Origin: Rhizomys pruinosus
Lineage: Eukaryota > Chordata > Mammalia > Rodentia > Spalacidae
DNA length: 64,000 nt
Reading direction: 5' to 3'
NCBI GenBank assembly: GCA_009823505.1
Contig: VZQC01005584.1
Coordinates: forward strand, 5,001 to 69,000
Numbering within the stretch: the first letter of the stretch is position 1; each line of letters starts with the position of its first letter. Shown here piece by piece: positions 22,568 to 33,420 of the stretch. The position numbers and the translations under genes were made by a program. The notes beneath the pieces are model-generated. The model did not search any database. It was not told where the DNA came from and saw only the letters and a list, made by a program, of their open reading frames with translations.

Positions 22568-22645
22568 CTCGGCATTGCACGACACGGGTGCACAGACCTA
22601 CATGCAGACAGTACATTCATACACATAAATAAAATAAAAATATAA
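22568..22645 (+). mobile_element. B2-family SINE, 3' tail only
   Basis: GCATTGCACGACACGGGTGC, CTACATGCAGACAGTACATT and an AATAAA-rich end match the last 75 bases of the young B2s. Nothing of the head is present, so it is a 5'-truncated insertion. Confidence 0.85.
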
Positions 22646-23196
22646 GTCACTTGAAAGTAAAGTAATATAGTCATTTTTACAATGTTGATTCAGCCAACCG
22701 GTGAGCTTGGGAGGTCTTCACATCTTCTAGTGTTGTTTCTTTCTCCAATGTCTCCCAGTTTTCATTGCAAATGTCTTTTATCTGCTTTCTTAGAATCATG
22801 ACTAGGGATTCTGCTTTCATGACAATTCAATCATTGGTATATGGACGACTACTTTTTTTACATGTTGAATTTGCATTCTGCTACTTTGCTGAAAGTGTTT
22901 ATAAGGAATAAGAATTTTCTGGTGAATTAAAAAAAATTTTTTTCCTATAAGAATGCTGTATGTATTCCTTAGCCTGCTGAGACAGACTGCTTCCACCCCT
23001 AGTTTTCTCAAGGTGTTTATCCTGAAGGGATATACAACTTTGACATAATTCTTCCCTGTGCCTACGGGGATAATCCTGTGATTTCTGTCCTGATATCTCT
23101 TTTCTCTGTGTTGAGTTACATTTTTTTTTTTGCTTTGCTTAAATTGAATCCACTTGTATCTCTCTGATAAAACAACCTTGATTATTGTATGTGATT

Positions 23197-23254
23197 TTCC
23201 TCCTCCTCCTCCTCCTCCTCCTCCTCCTCCTCCTCCTCCTCCTCCTCCTCCTTC
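23197..23254. repeat. (TCC)n trinucleotide repeat
   Basis: About 18 perfect CCT triplets directly abutting the antisense B1 tail, from which it probably grew. Confidence 0.97.
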
Positions 23255-23401
23255 TTTTGGTCTTTTTGAGACTGGGTCTCCCTGTAGCCCCATCTGGCCT
23301 AGAACTCACTATATAGATCAGGCTGGCCTCTAACACACAGAGATCTGCCTGCCTCTGCATCCAGAGTTCTAGAATTAAAGGCATGCACCATCATGACTAG
23401 A
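23255..23401 (-). mobile_element. B1 SINE
   Basis: GAGACTGGGTCTCCCTGTAG through GAATTAAAGGCATGCACCAT: full antisense B1. Confidence 0.93.
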
Positions 23402-23434
23402 TGGTATATCACTTTCTTTTTTTTTATAAACTAT

Positions 23435-23648
23435 TTTTTTTCTTTTATTTTATTTATTTTTTATGTGTCCTGAATGTACTGTCTGCATTAGGTTGTGACC
23501 CATGTCTATGCAATGCCACAGAGTCAGAAGAGGGCATCGGATTCCCCTGGAACTGGAGTTAAAGACGGTTCTCAGCTACCATGTGGGTGCTGGGATCAAT
23601 CCCGGGTCTCTGCAAGAGCAGTTGGTGCTCTTAACCACTAGCCCATCA
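23435..23648 (-). mobile_element. B2-family SINE
   Basis: Antisense tail at 23435, CCCCTGGAACTGGAGTTAAAG, and GCAAGAGCAGTTGGTGCTCT. The outermost head bases (GGGGCTGGAGAG) are lost: it stops after CTAGCCCATC. Confidence 0.9.
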
Positions 23649-24012
23649 TTTTTTTAATGTGTTCTTGAATTGTGATTTTTAAGAGTTTCATGGAAATTTT
23701 TACATCTATGTTCAATGGGGAAATTTGTCTTCAGGTTTCTCTATTTGTTGTCTTCATCTTCTTTTGGTGTTAAGGCAACATTGACTTTGTAAAGGATTTT
23801 GGCTGTTGTCCTAGCTTCTCTTTTGTGGAGCAGTGTGAGGAGAACTTACTTCATCCTTAAGTTTGATGATTAGTTATGCAAAATCATTACCTGGGCCTTT
23901 CTTGTTGAGACTTTTTATTACTGCTTTAGTTTGTTGCTTCTTATGAATCTATTTCTTTATGCCTTTTAAATTTAATTTTCATAAGTCATATGTAGAAATG
24001 TATCCATTTATT

Positions 24013-24238
24013 GGGGCTGGAGAAATGGCTTAGTGGTTAAGAGCACTGACTGCTCTTGCAGAGGACCTGGGTTTAATTCCCAGCACCCACATGGCAGCTA
24101 AGAGCTGTCATTAACTCTAGGTCCAGGGGAATCTGACACCCTCTTCTGACCTCCATAGCATTGCACGACATGGGTGCACCTACCTACATGTAGACAATAC
24201 ACTCATATAAATAAATAATAATAAATAAATAAATAAAT
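24013..24238 (+). mobile_element. B2-family SINE
   Basis: GGGGCTGGAGAAATGGCTTA head, GGGTTTAATTCCCAGC B box, tail of AAATAAATAA units. Confidence 0.95.
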
Positions 24239-24297
24239 AAATGGAAGGAAGGAAGGAAGGAAGGAAGGAAGGAAGGAAGGAAGGAAGGAAGGAAGGT
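24239..24297 (+). repeat. (GGAA)n tetranucleotide repeat
   Basis: About 14 GGAA units following the B2 tail, which probably seeded it. Confidence 0.97.
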
Positions 24298-24439
24298 ATC
24301 CATTTATCTAGATTTCACAGCGTTCTCTTAATCCAGGTTTTCACATATTCTCTCAGGGTCCTCTGGATTTCATGGGAATCTGTTGTAAATCCCCCCTTTC
24401 ATCTCTGATTTTATTAATTTGCATCTTCCTTCTTGTTCT

Positions 24440-25262
24440 AGTTAGCCTCTCTATTGCTGTGACCCTGACCAGTACCAAGTTGGGGAGGAAAAGGTTTGTT
24501 TGTCTTCTATCTTGGGTCACACACAGTTCATCACTGAGGGAGTCCAAGGTAGGAACTCAGGGCAGGAACCCTGGAGGCAGAAGTTGAAGCAAGAGACCAG
24601 AGGAATGCGGCTTACTGCGTGGGTCCCCGGACAGGCAGTCAGCCTGAATGTCTCGACTTTGGGTGGTTTGTGGTTAGGGTACAGTGTCGTTTGATGGTGT
24701 AAACGTTGGCCATAATTGATACATGCATTTGTCCGCAAGTGGATCCCAGGTTTTCCTTCCCTCCATGTCCCCCACCCCACCCAAGCCCTACACTCGCCCT
24801 TACATGTCCTGTACTCGTTTTTCTGAGGTCTTCCAGAGTTTTTTTCCTTCAGTTCTTTGGTTGTTGTTTTCTCCAACTTATATATGTAGCTAATATTATA
24901 TATTATATATATCTATTATATATATACCTATATATAGTTATAGAGAGAGAGAAAAAATATATACATACATACACATATCCTTGAATTGGAGGACTATTTT
25001 TTCCCTACTAGATGTCATGTTTTCCTTAAGGAGGTACTCGAAGGGGGGAGGGGGGCTTGCTCATCCTGCTTTCTTCTACAATCTTATAGAACAACCTGCC
25101 CAGGTATGGCAGATCCTCAGTGGGCTGGGCCCTCCCATATCACTCAACAATCAAGAAAATACCTCACGATATGGCCACAGGACAGTCCAATGGAGACAAT
25201 TCCCCACCTGAGGCTCCCTCCACCTAGATGTGTCAAGTTGACACTAACACTATCCAGCTCGC
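24440..25262 (-). mobile_element. solo LTR (same family as 37203-39191), interrupted
   Basis: Outer parts (24440-24650 and about 25055-25262) match the LTRs at 37.2 and 38.8 kb: GGGAGGAAAAGGTTTG, CAGGAACCCTGGAGGCAG, CTCAACAATCAAG, TGTCAAGTTGACACTAAC. The middle 400 bases do not match and include a TA-rich patch at 24890-24975. No internal region or second LTR lies next to it, so it is solo. Confidence 0.75.
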
Positions 25263-25869
25263 CTCTTATTTGGTTATTTTGGCTAGGGGTTTTCCAATCT
25301 TATTATCTTTTCAAACAAACAAATTTGTGTTTAACTCTTTTATTGTTCTCTTAGGATCCATTTTATTAACTTTCACCTGGTCTTTGTTGATTTTTCCCAC
25401 CTCCCAATTTGGGGTTAGATTGTTCTTGTTATTTTGAGATCTTGAGGAGAACCTCTCGTCTATTGGAGATGGCTCCTCCCTGTTATGTGACCCTTCATAG
25501 CTGTCTGCTTCTCCTTAGGGTTCCCTCTCCCATACCACAGTTTCTGCCAAGTTTGCTTTCATTTTCATTTGATTCCAGGAAATTTTAAATTTTACCACTG
25601 ATTTATTCAGTGTCCCAAAAGTCATTCAATAATATATCAGTCAGTCTCTATGGAGCTATTTGCTCTACAGATTTTCTTGTTATTGATTTCTAATTTTATT
25701 ATATAAGATCTGATCAATTGTAAAAAAAAAATTGAGTTCTTTTGTCTTGGTTAAGACTTCCTTTCCTTGGCCTGCTGAGAAGAATATGTGTTCTATTTCT
25801 TTTGGAGGAATATAATCTGTAGGTGTCTGTTAAGTCCATCTTGATCTATGGAGAAGTTTCACTCTCATG

Positions 25870-26066
25870 TGTTTTTGTTGTTGTTTTATTATTACATGTG
25901 TTTATTTGTATGTGAGCATGCACACATGCACCTTGCATGTGTGGAGGTCACAGAGAAATTTGCACAAGTCAGTTGTCTTGCTCCACCATGTGGGTCCCAG
26001 GGATCAAACTCAAGTCCACAGGCCTGGCAGTGATACCTTTGCCTGCTGAGTTATCATCCTCCTCCA
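25870..26066 (-). mobile_element. B2/B3-family SINE, old
   Basis: TGTATGTGAGCATGCACACA tail region, ACCATGTGGGTCCCAGGGAT, and an antisense head near 26040-26066. Confidence 0.65.
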
Positions 26067-26702
26067 TCCTTGCATTTTTTAAAAATCTGGATAACCTATA
26101 TAAACATAATAGTGGAATATTGAAATCTATAGTATTATTGTATCCAAATCAGACACACTTTGTTAATTACAATCTTTTTTAAAAAATAAAATACTTTTAT
26201 TGATGTTTTATGTATTTCATATATCATTTTTCAGTCCAATTTAGACATATTCCCTTTCCATGCCCCCCCACCCCAACCCAGTTCATGTGTTCTGCCATAT
26301 ATGTCTTACATCTTTTTCTGTCTTTTTAAAGTTTTCCTCTGCAGATGTTTATTGTTTTAGGCAGAATTTAACTGTTTCAGTTGGCTCTTATGGTAGCGTT
26401 GTTCCTTCCCATTTGTATTGCTCCAAAATATTCCTATATAAATGTCACATATGTAACAAGATTATGACTTCAGAAAATAAACTGTATTTCCAAAATATGT
26501 TTAGGGATTCATATTTTTCCCTTTAATTTATATTGCTCTAAAATATGAATACATACTTTCTAACCATATGTGGCAATTACAGTGTCTAAGTTAATAAGTG
26601 GTAAGTTAATTCTAGTGTCCATTAAGGGATTCACATTATAACAGCATAGTTGCTTTCATATAAGAAGAAATATAACAATAATGTTGCTCAGCTTGCCTTT
26701 CT

Positions 26703-26775
26703 TTTTTTTTTTTTTGTCTTTTCGAGACAGGGTCTCCCTGTAGCCCCAGGTATCCTAGAACTCACTCTGTAGACC
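26703..26775 (-). mobile_element. B1 SINE fragment
   Basis: Antisense T tail and TTCGAGACAGGGTCTCCCTG to ACTCACTCTGTAGACCAG, then directly L1. Only the 3' half of the B1 is present, so a deletion took the other half plus neighbouring L1. Confidence 0.88.
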
Positions 26776-29415
26776 AGTAACAGGCTGTCTTTATAACTAT
26801 AGTCCTGTAATGTAGTTTGAAGTCTGGTAAATTGATCCACCCAGGATTGCATTTTTCACTCAGGGTTGCTTTAGCTATTTGGGATTTTTTTGTTTTTCCA
26901 TATGAATTTAAGGATTTTTTCCCCAAGTTTGTGAAGAATCTGGGGATTTTAATTGGGATTGCATTAAATATGTGTATTAATTTGGGTAGAATGGACATTT
27001 TTACTATATTAATTTTTCTTTTTTTTACTATATTAATTTTTCTAATCCATGAGCATGGGAGGCCTTTCCCTCTTTTGATATAATCTTCAATCTCCTTCTT
27101 CAGGGGTTTAAATTTTTTGTTGTGGGTATCTTTGGTTAGGTTTGTTCTCAGTTTTTTTTTCTTTTTTTTTGAGCCTATTGTAAGAAGGTGTCTTTATATT
27201 CCTGGTACAGTTGCTTGTTGTTAGTGTAAAGAAAGTCTACTGATTTTTCTAGGTTAATTTTGTATCCTGCCACTTTACTGAAACTCTTAATAATTTCTAG
27301 GAGTTTTATGGTGAAGTTTTTAGCATCCATTAAGTAAACTATCATATCATCTGCAAAAAGGGATAGCTTGACTTTCTCTTTTCCAATTAGTACTCCTTTA
27401 ATTTCCCTTTCTTGCCTTATTGCCCTAGCAAGCATTTCAAGTATTATATTGAAGAGGAGTGGTGACAGGGGACAGCCTTGCTGGTTCCCACCTTTAAGGG
27501 GAATGTTTCTGATTTTTTTTTTCCATTTAGGATGATGTTGATAGTAGGTTTGTTGTATATGGCTTTGATTATGCTGAGGAATGTTCCCTCCAGTCCAATT
27601 CCCTCTTGAACTTTAAACATGAAGGGATGCTGGATTTTGTTGAAGGCTTTTTCTGCATCAATTGAGATGATCCTGTGGTATTTGTCTTTCAATCCATTTA
27701 TGTGTTTCATGAGATTTATTGATTTATGTATGTTGAACCATCCCTGCATCTCTGGTATGAATTAACCTGGTTCTGATGATCTTTTCATATGAGTCTGTAT
27801 GCAATTTGCAATTTTTTTGAGTATTTTTGCATCTGTGTTCATCAATGAGATGGGTCTATAATTTTCTTTCTTTGTGCCTTTGCCTAGTTTTGGCATTAGA
27901 GTGATGCTGGCTTCATAGAAGGAATTTGGAAGATTTCCCTCTGTGTTCTTCTGAACAGTAGTAATGGTTGTAAGACCTCTTTAAATGTTTTATAGAATTC
28001 TGCTGTGAAACCATCTGGGCCTGGGCTTTTTTTAGTTGGGAGGTTTTTTATTACATCTTCAATTTCCTCAAATATTATGGGTTTGTTTAAGCTGACATTG
28101 TCTTCTTGGTTAAGCTTTGCTGAATCCCAGCATTTCAGATATTCATCCATTTCTCTTAGGTTTTCAAATTTAGTAGAGTATAGGTTTTTGAACTATTCTC
28201 AAATGATTGGATCATTTCTTGATCTGTTGCGATGTTTTCTCTTTCATCACTAATGCTATTGATTTGGAGTTGCTCTTTCTTTCTTTTGATTAACTGGGCT
28301 AGAGGTCTATTTTGTTTATCTTTCAAAGAACCAGCTTTTGGATTCATTGATTTTTGTATTTTTTGTTGTTTTCTTTGTTTCTATTTCATTGATTTCTGCT
28401 CTGGTTTTTGTTATTTCTTCCTGTCTGTTGGGTTTAGGGTTCATTTGTTGTTGTTTCTCAGTGTTTTTAGCTTTCAATCATTTATTGTTCTCTTTCTGTT
28501 TTTTTTTAAGTGGGCACTTAAGGCTATAAATTCCCCTCTTAGGACTGCTTTTAATATGTCCCACAGGTTTTGTTGTGTTGTATTGTCTTTTTTGTTTAGT
28601 TCCATGAATGCTTTTATTTCATTCTTTATTTCTTCTCTGACCCACTCATTATTCAGGATTAGTCTCCATGTGTTCTTGTAGTTAGTATGGCTTATCCTTC
28701 TGTTAATATTGAGCTTTTTTTGCACCATGGTCTGATAGAATGCATGTGATAATTTCAGACCTTTTGTATTTGTTGAGATTTCTTTTGTGTCTTAGTATGT
28801 GGTCAATTTCTGAGAATATTCCATGAGGCACTCAGTAGAAATTATATTCTCTGTTGTTTGGGTGGAATATTCTGTAGATGTCTGTGAGGTCCATTTGATC
28901 TATTGTATTCTTCAGTTCTGATATCTCTCTGCTTATTTTTTTGTCCAGTTGATCAATCCAATGTGCTTAGTGGAGTATTGAAGTCCCCCACTATTAGTGT
29001 GCTGGGATTATTCTGTGACTTGAGGTCCTGAAGGATTGTGTTTATAAAGTTTGGTACACCAGAGTTTGCTGCATAAACATTTAGGATTGTGAAATCTTCA
29101 TGGCTAATTATTCCTTTGATAAGGATATAATGACCCTCTTTTTCTATTCTGATTAATTTTACTCTGAGGTCTATTTTGTCTGAAATTAGAATAGCAACTC
29201 CTGCTTCCTTGTTGGTACCATTTTCTTGGAATATTTTTTCCATCCTTTCACTTTTGGTATCTGTCCTTGAGGGCAAGATGGGTTTCTTGTAGACAGCATA
29301 TAGATGGATTCTGTTTCCTAATCCGTTCTCCCAGTCTGTGTCTTTTGATTGGAGAGTTTAGACCATTAATATTTAAGGTTATAATTGAGAGATGTGTGTT
29401 GCTTCCTTTCACCAT
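26776..29415 (-). pseudogene. L1 ORF2, 3'-truncated and interrupted by stops
   Basis: Starts at the ATG at 29415 in the junction after ORF1. The endonuclease region (29276-28953) includes the VGDFNTPL motif. The RT region has [15 protein letters not shown] at about 27660 and the catalytic FADD at 27357-27346. Several stops and shifts split the frame into pieces of 80-110 codons, and the cysteine-rich C-terminus is deleted. Not active. Confidence 0.88.
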
Positions 29416-29489
29416 TTTTTTCTGTTTACATTCTTGGACCAGGTTTGTATTTCTGCTGTTATGCTTTTATTATTTTCTTTCTCTAGTGG

Positions 29490-30750
29490 CTTGGGGATAA
29501 TTGCTCCTTTCCTCTGTTCTTTGAATTGCTTTGAGTGTTTTCTAAAGTGTTGGGGTTTTTTGACATGTGTTCTTTCATTTTGTTTATGTCATGAAAAATG
29601 TTTCTTTCTCCAACTATAATCAACATTTTTGCTGAGTATAGTAATCTGGGTTGGCATCTAAAGTCATTTAGCACTGGGAATACTTTGGTCCATGTTCTTC
29701 TGGCTTTCATAGTTTGCACTGAGAACTCAGCTATAATTCTGATGGGTTTCTCCTTATATGTAACTTGTTGTTTATCTCTTGTGGCTTTCAGTATTGTGTC
29801 TTTGTTTTGAGCATCTACTGTTTTTTGTTTGTTTGTTTGTTTGTTTTTGTCTTTTGAGTCAGGGTCTCCCTGTAGCCCTAGCTGTCATGGAACTCACTCT
29901 GTAGACCAGGCTGGCCTTGAACTCACAGAGCTCCGCCTGCCTCTGCCTCCCGAGTGCTAGGATTAAAAGCATGCACCGCCACACCTGGAACATCTAGTGT
30001 TTTAATTATGATATTTTATGGGGAATTTCTTTTCTGGTCTTGTCTATTTGGTGTTCTATGTGCTTCTTATCTGTATGGGTTTGTCTTTTTTCAATTTGGG
30101 GAAATTTTCTTGTATTTTTCTGTTGAAGATCTGATCAATACCCTTGTCTTGGGATTTTTCTCCTTCCTCTATCCCTATAATGTGGAGATTTGGTCTTTTC
30201 ATAGTATCCCACATTTCCTGGTTGTTCCACTCTTGTGTTTTTTTAATTTTTTCATAATTTTGACTTGAGCATTCTTGTTGCTCTGTGTTATTCTCCAGGG
30301 TCTGATATTCTTTTTTCTGCTTCATCCATTCTACTTCTGAGGCTTTTTCCCATCCTTTCCTGTTGATTGGATGAGTGTTCAGTTTTCTTTTTCATTTCGT
30401 CCTGTGATTTCTTTAGTATTTCTACTTCCTTTTGGAGCTTGTCGTTTTCTTCTTGTAGCTCCTTGCTTCACTGGTCAGTTTGTTTTTTCATTCCTGTGTG
30501 TGATCTTTTCAGTGTTTCCACTTCCTTCTGGAGTTTGTTATTCTCTCCCTCTAGTTCTTTCCAGAGATTATCATTCTTTCCTTGTAGTTACTTCCTGAGT
30601 TTTTCATCCTCTCCCCTTAGTTCTCTGGTTTGTTCTTTATATTCTTTGATTTCCTCGAATATGTGTACAATTGTTCTTCTAAGGTCCATGTCTTGGCTTC
30701 TTTCCAGGGAGATCCACATACTCTGTTTATGGAATTGGGAGCACCAAACT
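29490..30750 (-). pseudogene. L1 ORF1, interrupted
   Basis: The C-terminal RNA-binding part is readable at 29719-29483 (TKVFPVLNDFRCQPRLLY). The coiled-coil coding part spans about 30700-30300. The frame is split by a B1 insertion at 29824-29989 and by stops. The N-terminal start is not identifiable. Confidence 0.8.
29812..30002 (-). mobile_element. B1 SINE in L1 ORF1 with target-site duplication
   Basis: Full antisense B1 at 29824-29989. CATCTACTGTTT (29812-29823) and CATCTAGTGTTT (29991-30002) flank it, one mismatch in 12. A (GTTT)n stretch lies at the T-rich end. Confidence 0.93.
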
Positions 30751-31029
30751 TCAGTGTGTGTATTTATGTATATTTACATCTTCACGGTGGAGCACTCCCT
30801 TGGATAGTACCTGCTGGCTTTCTTTACTCTACTTTCAGTTGAAATCACTTTGTTCCATACTGGGATATTTACAGAAGCCTATTTTTTGCTTCCATTCTCT
30901 TTACATGCTGATGTTTCTTCTTTTGCCCTGAGATTATGGGTGTCTTTTCCAGAAAGTATGTTTCTAGTATGTTTCTTTCTTGTGACAAAAATAGTTGAAT
31001 ATATTTATTTTTACTTAAGTATATCTTTA

Positions 31030-31228
31030 ATTCTTTAGTAGTTCCCTGTAATGCAATTTGATCCTATTCATCCTCCTTCTCCAACTCCTCCCAGATCCAC
31101 TCCCTGCCTTATACACACAACTTGTGTCTCCATTAAAAAAAATATCAAGTCAAATTTTGTTGATTTTTACCACTGGAGGATGGTGGTCCAACTGGGCTGG
31201 GTTCCACACTCTCAAAGAAAGCTGATGC
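31030..31228 (-). mobile_element. L1 3'UTR fragment, part 1 (interrupted by retrogene)
   Basis: TCTCCAACTCCTCCCAGATC, CACTGGAGGATGGTGGTCCA and ACTCTCAAAGAAAGCTGATG are antisense rodent L1 3'UTR. It resumes at 32260 after the GTF3C6 retrocopy. Confidence 0.75.
31214..31228 (+). repeat. target-site duplication, left copy
   Basis: AAAGAAAGCTGATGC; partner at 32245-32259 differs at one base. It marks the 5' edge of the retrocopy. Confidence 0.85.
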
Positions 31229-31417
31229 AGGTTAATTTTTGCTGTCTTAGAATGCCCCACCTTCTTCCCTCTCCCCATTGTAACCTTAGTTGATGCCCCA
31301 CCAGGGTGTACAAGCCTGCACCCCACGACAAGGCACGGGAAGGACACAGCTGCCCGTTTCCAAGATGGCAGTTCTGTGTGGGCATGGCCAGTGATGGAGT
31401 CTCTGAGAACACGGGCT

Positions 31418-32083
31418 ATGGCTGCAGCAATGGAGATGAGCTGGGAGGACGAAGAGGAAGAGGAGGAAGAAGAGCAAGATGAGGCTGAACAGTTCGTGTT
31501 GGTGGAATTGTCAGGAATTATTGATTCAGACTTTCTCTCCAAGTGTGAAAATAAATGCAAGATTTTGGGAATTGACACTGAAAGGCCTATTCTGCAAGTG
31601 GACAGCTATGTCATTGCTGGGGAATATGAAGATACTCTTGGGACCTGTGTTATATTTGAAGAAAGTGTTGAACATGTGGATCCAGAAGGAAATGATAAAA
31701 CAATGCTGAAATACAAATGCCACACAATGAAGAAGCTCATCATGACAAGAACTCTTCTGACAGAAAGGAAGGAAGGAGAAGAAAACATAGATGGAGTGGA
31801 ATGGCTGCAAATGATGGACACCGATTTCTCCTACAGACCCAACATGATTTGTAGCTTTCTACATGAAAATGAAGATGATGATGCAGCTTCAGCCTCTGAT
31901 AAACCTTTGGAGTTGGAAGAGAGTCAAATGAAAGACAGTGCAGAGCTGTTTGACCAAGAGAAAGTTCTGCACTCAGAAACAGTGCATTCTGGACCTCCTG
32001 TGGATGCCTCTTCATCAGAAATAGGAAGTTCTATTTTCACGAAAACTCAAGATGGAAACATTTCTCATATTAACCACTCCTGA
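31418..32083 (+). CDS. GTF3C6 retrogene (TFIIIC subunit 6, TFIIIC35-like), open frame
   Basis: GTF3C6 is a small subunit of TFIIIC, which binds the A and B boxes of tRNA genes and related Pol III promoters in the nucleus. This copy has 221 codons; the human protein is about 213 residues from memory. After an acidic N-terminal run of Glu and Asp, the conserved core reads VELSGIIDSDFLSKCENKCK, GIDTERPILQVDSY, AGEYEDTLGTCVIFEE and KYKCHTMKKL, ending with the FSYRPNMICSFLHENED block and a variable acidic tail. The start at 31418 is chosen because MAAAM matches the family N-terminus and has G at -3 and +4; in-frame ATGs at 31376 and 31394 lie upstream in the presumed leader. No stop or frameshift is present. 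Possible departures from the parent include Ile at KKLIMTRTLL (Ser in the family). It has no introns and no visible promoter of its own; it may be expressed or simply young. The parent gene should lie elsewhere. Confidence 0.85.
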   Translation: MAAAMEMSWEDEEEEEEEEQDEAEQFVLVELSGIIDSDFLSKCENKCKILGIDTERPILQVDSYVIAGEYEDTLGTCVIFEESVEHVDPEGNDKTMLKYKCHTMKKLIMTRTLLTERKEGEENIDGVEWLQMMDTDFSYRPNMICSFLHENEDDDAASASDKPLELEESQMKDSAELFDQEKVLHSETVHSGPPVDASSSEIGSSIFTKTQDGNISHINHS

Positions 32084-32223
32084 AGTTTTGGAAAAGAGGT
32101 TTGATGTAAAATAATTGCCTGTGTAGCTTTCAGTTGGCTCACCAGTTTGTTGTTATTGTTGACCCTACACATATTCCCAGTTATAGCACAACTTGTTCCA
32201 GAATCATACAGAACCAGGCATGA

Positions 32224-32229
32224 ATTAAA
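32224..32229 (+). terminator. polyadenylation signal ATTAAA
   Basis: Copied from the parent mRNA, 10 bases before the A run that ends the retrocopy. Confidence 0.75.
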
Positions 32230-32244
32230 TTTTGTAACAAAAAA

Positions 32245-32259
32245 AAAGAAAACTGATGC
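32245..32259 (+). repeat. target-site duplication, right copy
   Basis: AAAGAAAACTGATGC, following the A run of the retrocopy; partner at 31214-31228. Confidence 0.85.
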
Positions 32260-32700
32260 TCCAGTTCCCACTTGCTATCAATGGCAAAGAGCTCCCCAGT
32301 GAGAGGTATGACATTGTGCCCCTCCCCCTTCTACATGCTCAGGTTTTGTCTGGATTGGACTTGCACAGGTCTTGCATATGCTGTTGAAACCATTTTAAAT
32401 TCATATGTGCACCTGCACTGTTCTGTCCGGAAAACACATTTTTGGAGTCACCCGCCACCTCTGGCTCGTACCTTCTTCCCATCCCTCTTCTGCAATGATT
32501 CATGAACCTTGGGAGGAGAAAATGTGATTCAGGTGTCTCATTTAAGGTTAATTATTCCATAGTCTTTTATTCTTTGCACTTTGACCCATTGTGGGCCTCT
32601 GTGTTAATCAGCATCTGCAGAAAGAAGCTTCTCTAACAATGGTTGGGTATAGAGACAAATCATTAGGATTTGATTTAATACCATGACCATTAGGAGAATG
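32260..32700 (-). mobile_element. L1 3'UTR fragment, part 2
   Basis: Continues part 1: TGCTATCAATGGCAAAGAGC, TTTTGTCTGGATTGGACTTG, CACAGGTCTTGCATATGCTG, CTTGGGAGGAGAAAATGTG, GTGGGCCTCTGTGTTAATCA. Antisense; 5'-truncated, after which the old L1 resumes. Confidence 0.75.
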
Positions 32701-33221
32701 ATAGATGAAGCTTATCAATACAGTCACACAATCTGTGTTTCTTTGTTGGTGAACTAAGGCCATTTACATTTAAAATCATTTTGAGAAATGTTGACTAATT
32801 GCTATGATTTTACTGTTTTTCTGGTTGGTTGGATTACTGTCTGTTCTTTTCTTTCTCCTCTGTTATTAGTAAGGGTTGGGTGGTTTGCTGTGTTGGCTGT
32901 GATGGATTCCTTTCGAACTCTTCTTTGTTCATCTATTCCTATCATGAAACATTTTTCCAGGGTCCTGACTTTGTTTCCTCCTCATCTTTGTATAGCAGTC
33001 CTCTATTTTCTGCAGTGCTGGCTTGGTTGTCCATCATGAGTTGTCTGAGCTTGGGCTAGTCTTGTGATGACCCTACTCAACTGTTATGATTGTTTGGGTG
33101 GGTGCAGCAATCTTGTTTTTATTACTTCAAGCCTTGAAGTGTGTCAGTCCATGCTTTGCTGTATTTTAGGATTGCCAATGAGAGCTCTGATACCATTCTA
33201 ACACTGTTACATTTTAAATCT

Positions 33222-33420
33222 TAAATTTTTGATATTTTTATGTGTATGAGTGTTTTGCACTACATGCATCCAGTACCCACAGAAGTTAGAGGAGGATGTA
33301 AGATTCCCTGGAACTGGAGTTATGGATGGTTGTTAGTGGCCATGTGGGTGCTGGGAACCAAACCTGGGTCTGGTGCAAGAGCAGCCAGTGCTCTTAACTG
33401 CTAGGTGATCTCTCCACCCC
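33222..33420 (-). mobile_element. B2-family SINE
   Basis: TATGTGTATGAGTGTTTTGC, CCCTGGAACTGGAGTTATGG, and antisense head at 33420 (GGGGTGGAGAGATCACCTAG). Confidence 0.93.

Larger units (their letters stand above)
26187..31030 (-). mobile_element. L1 LINE, long antisense copy with a 3'-part deletion
   Basis: Minus-strand order: ORF1 region (about 30750-29490), ORF2 (29415-26776), 3'UTR (about 26650-26187). Compared with the copy at 47.8-51.5 kb, the last part of ORF2 is missing near 26650-26775, where a B1 fragment sits. The 5' limit is uncertain: clear ORF1 match ends near 30747, and 30747-31030 may be 5'UTR. Inserted into the old L1 near 26180. Confidence 0.85.
31229..32244 (+). mobile_element. 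processed retrocopy of GTF3C6 mRNA
   Basis: Intronless copy, about 1.0 kb: a leader of up to 190 bases, coding region, 140-base 3'UTR with ATTAAA at 32224-32229, then an A run beginning at 32239. It is flanked by a 15-bp duplication with one mismatch and splits an L1 3'UTR fragment that continues in register on the other side. This is the hallmark of L1-mediated retroposition. Confidence 0.9.

Noticed and set aside
22817..23384. Poly-Gly and poly-Arg open frames
   Set aside because: Read through the (TCC)n repeat next to an antisense B1.
31376..31417. Upstream in-frame ATGs as the GTF3C6 start
   Set aside because: The sequence between them and 31418 has no resemblance to the family N-terminus, whereas MAAAM at 31418 does.
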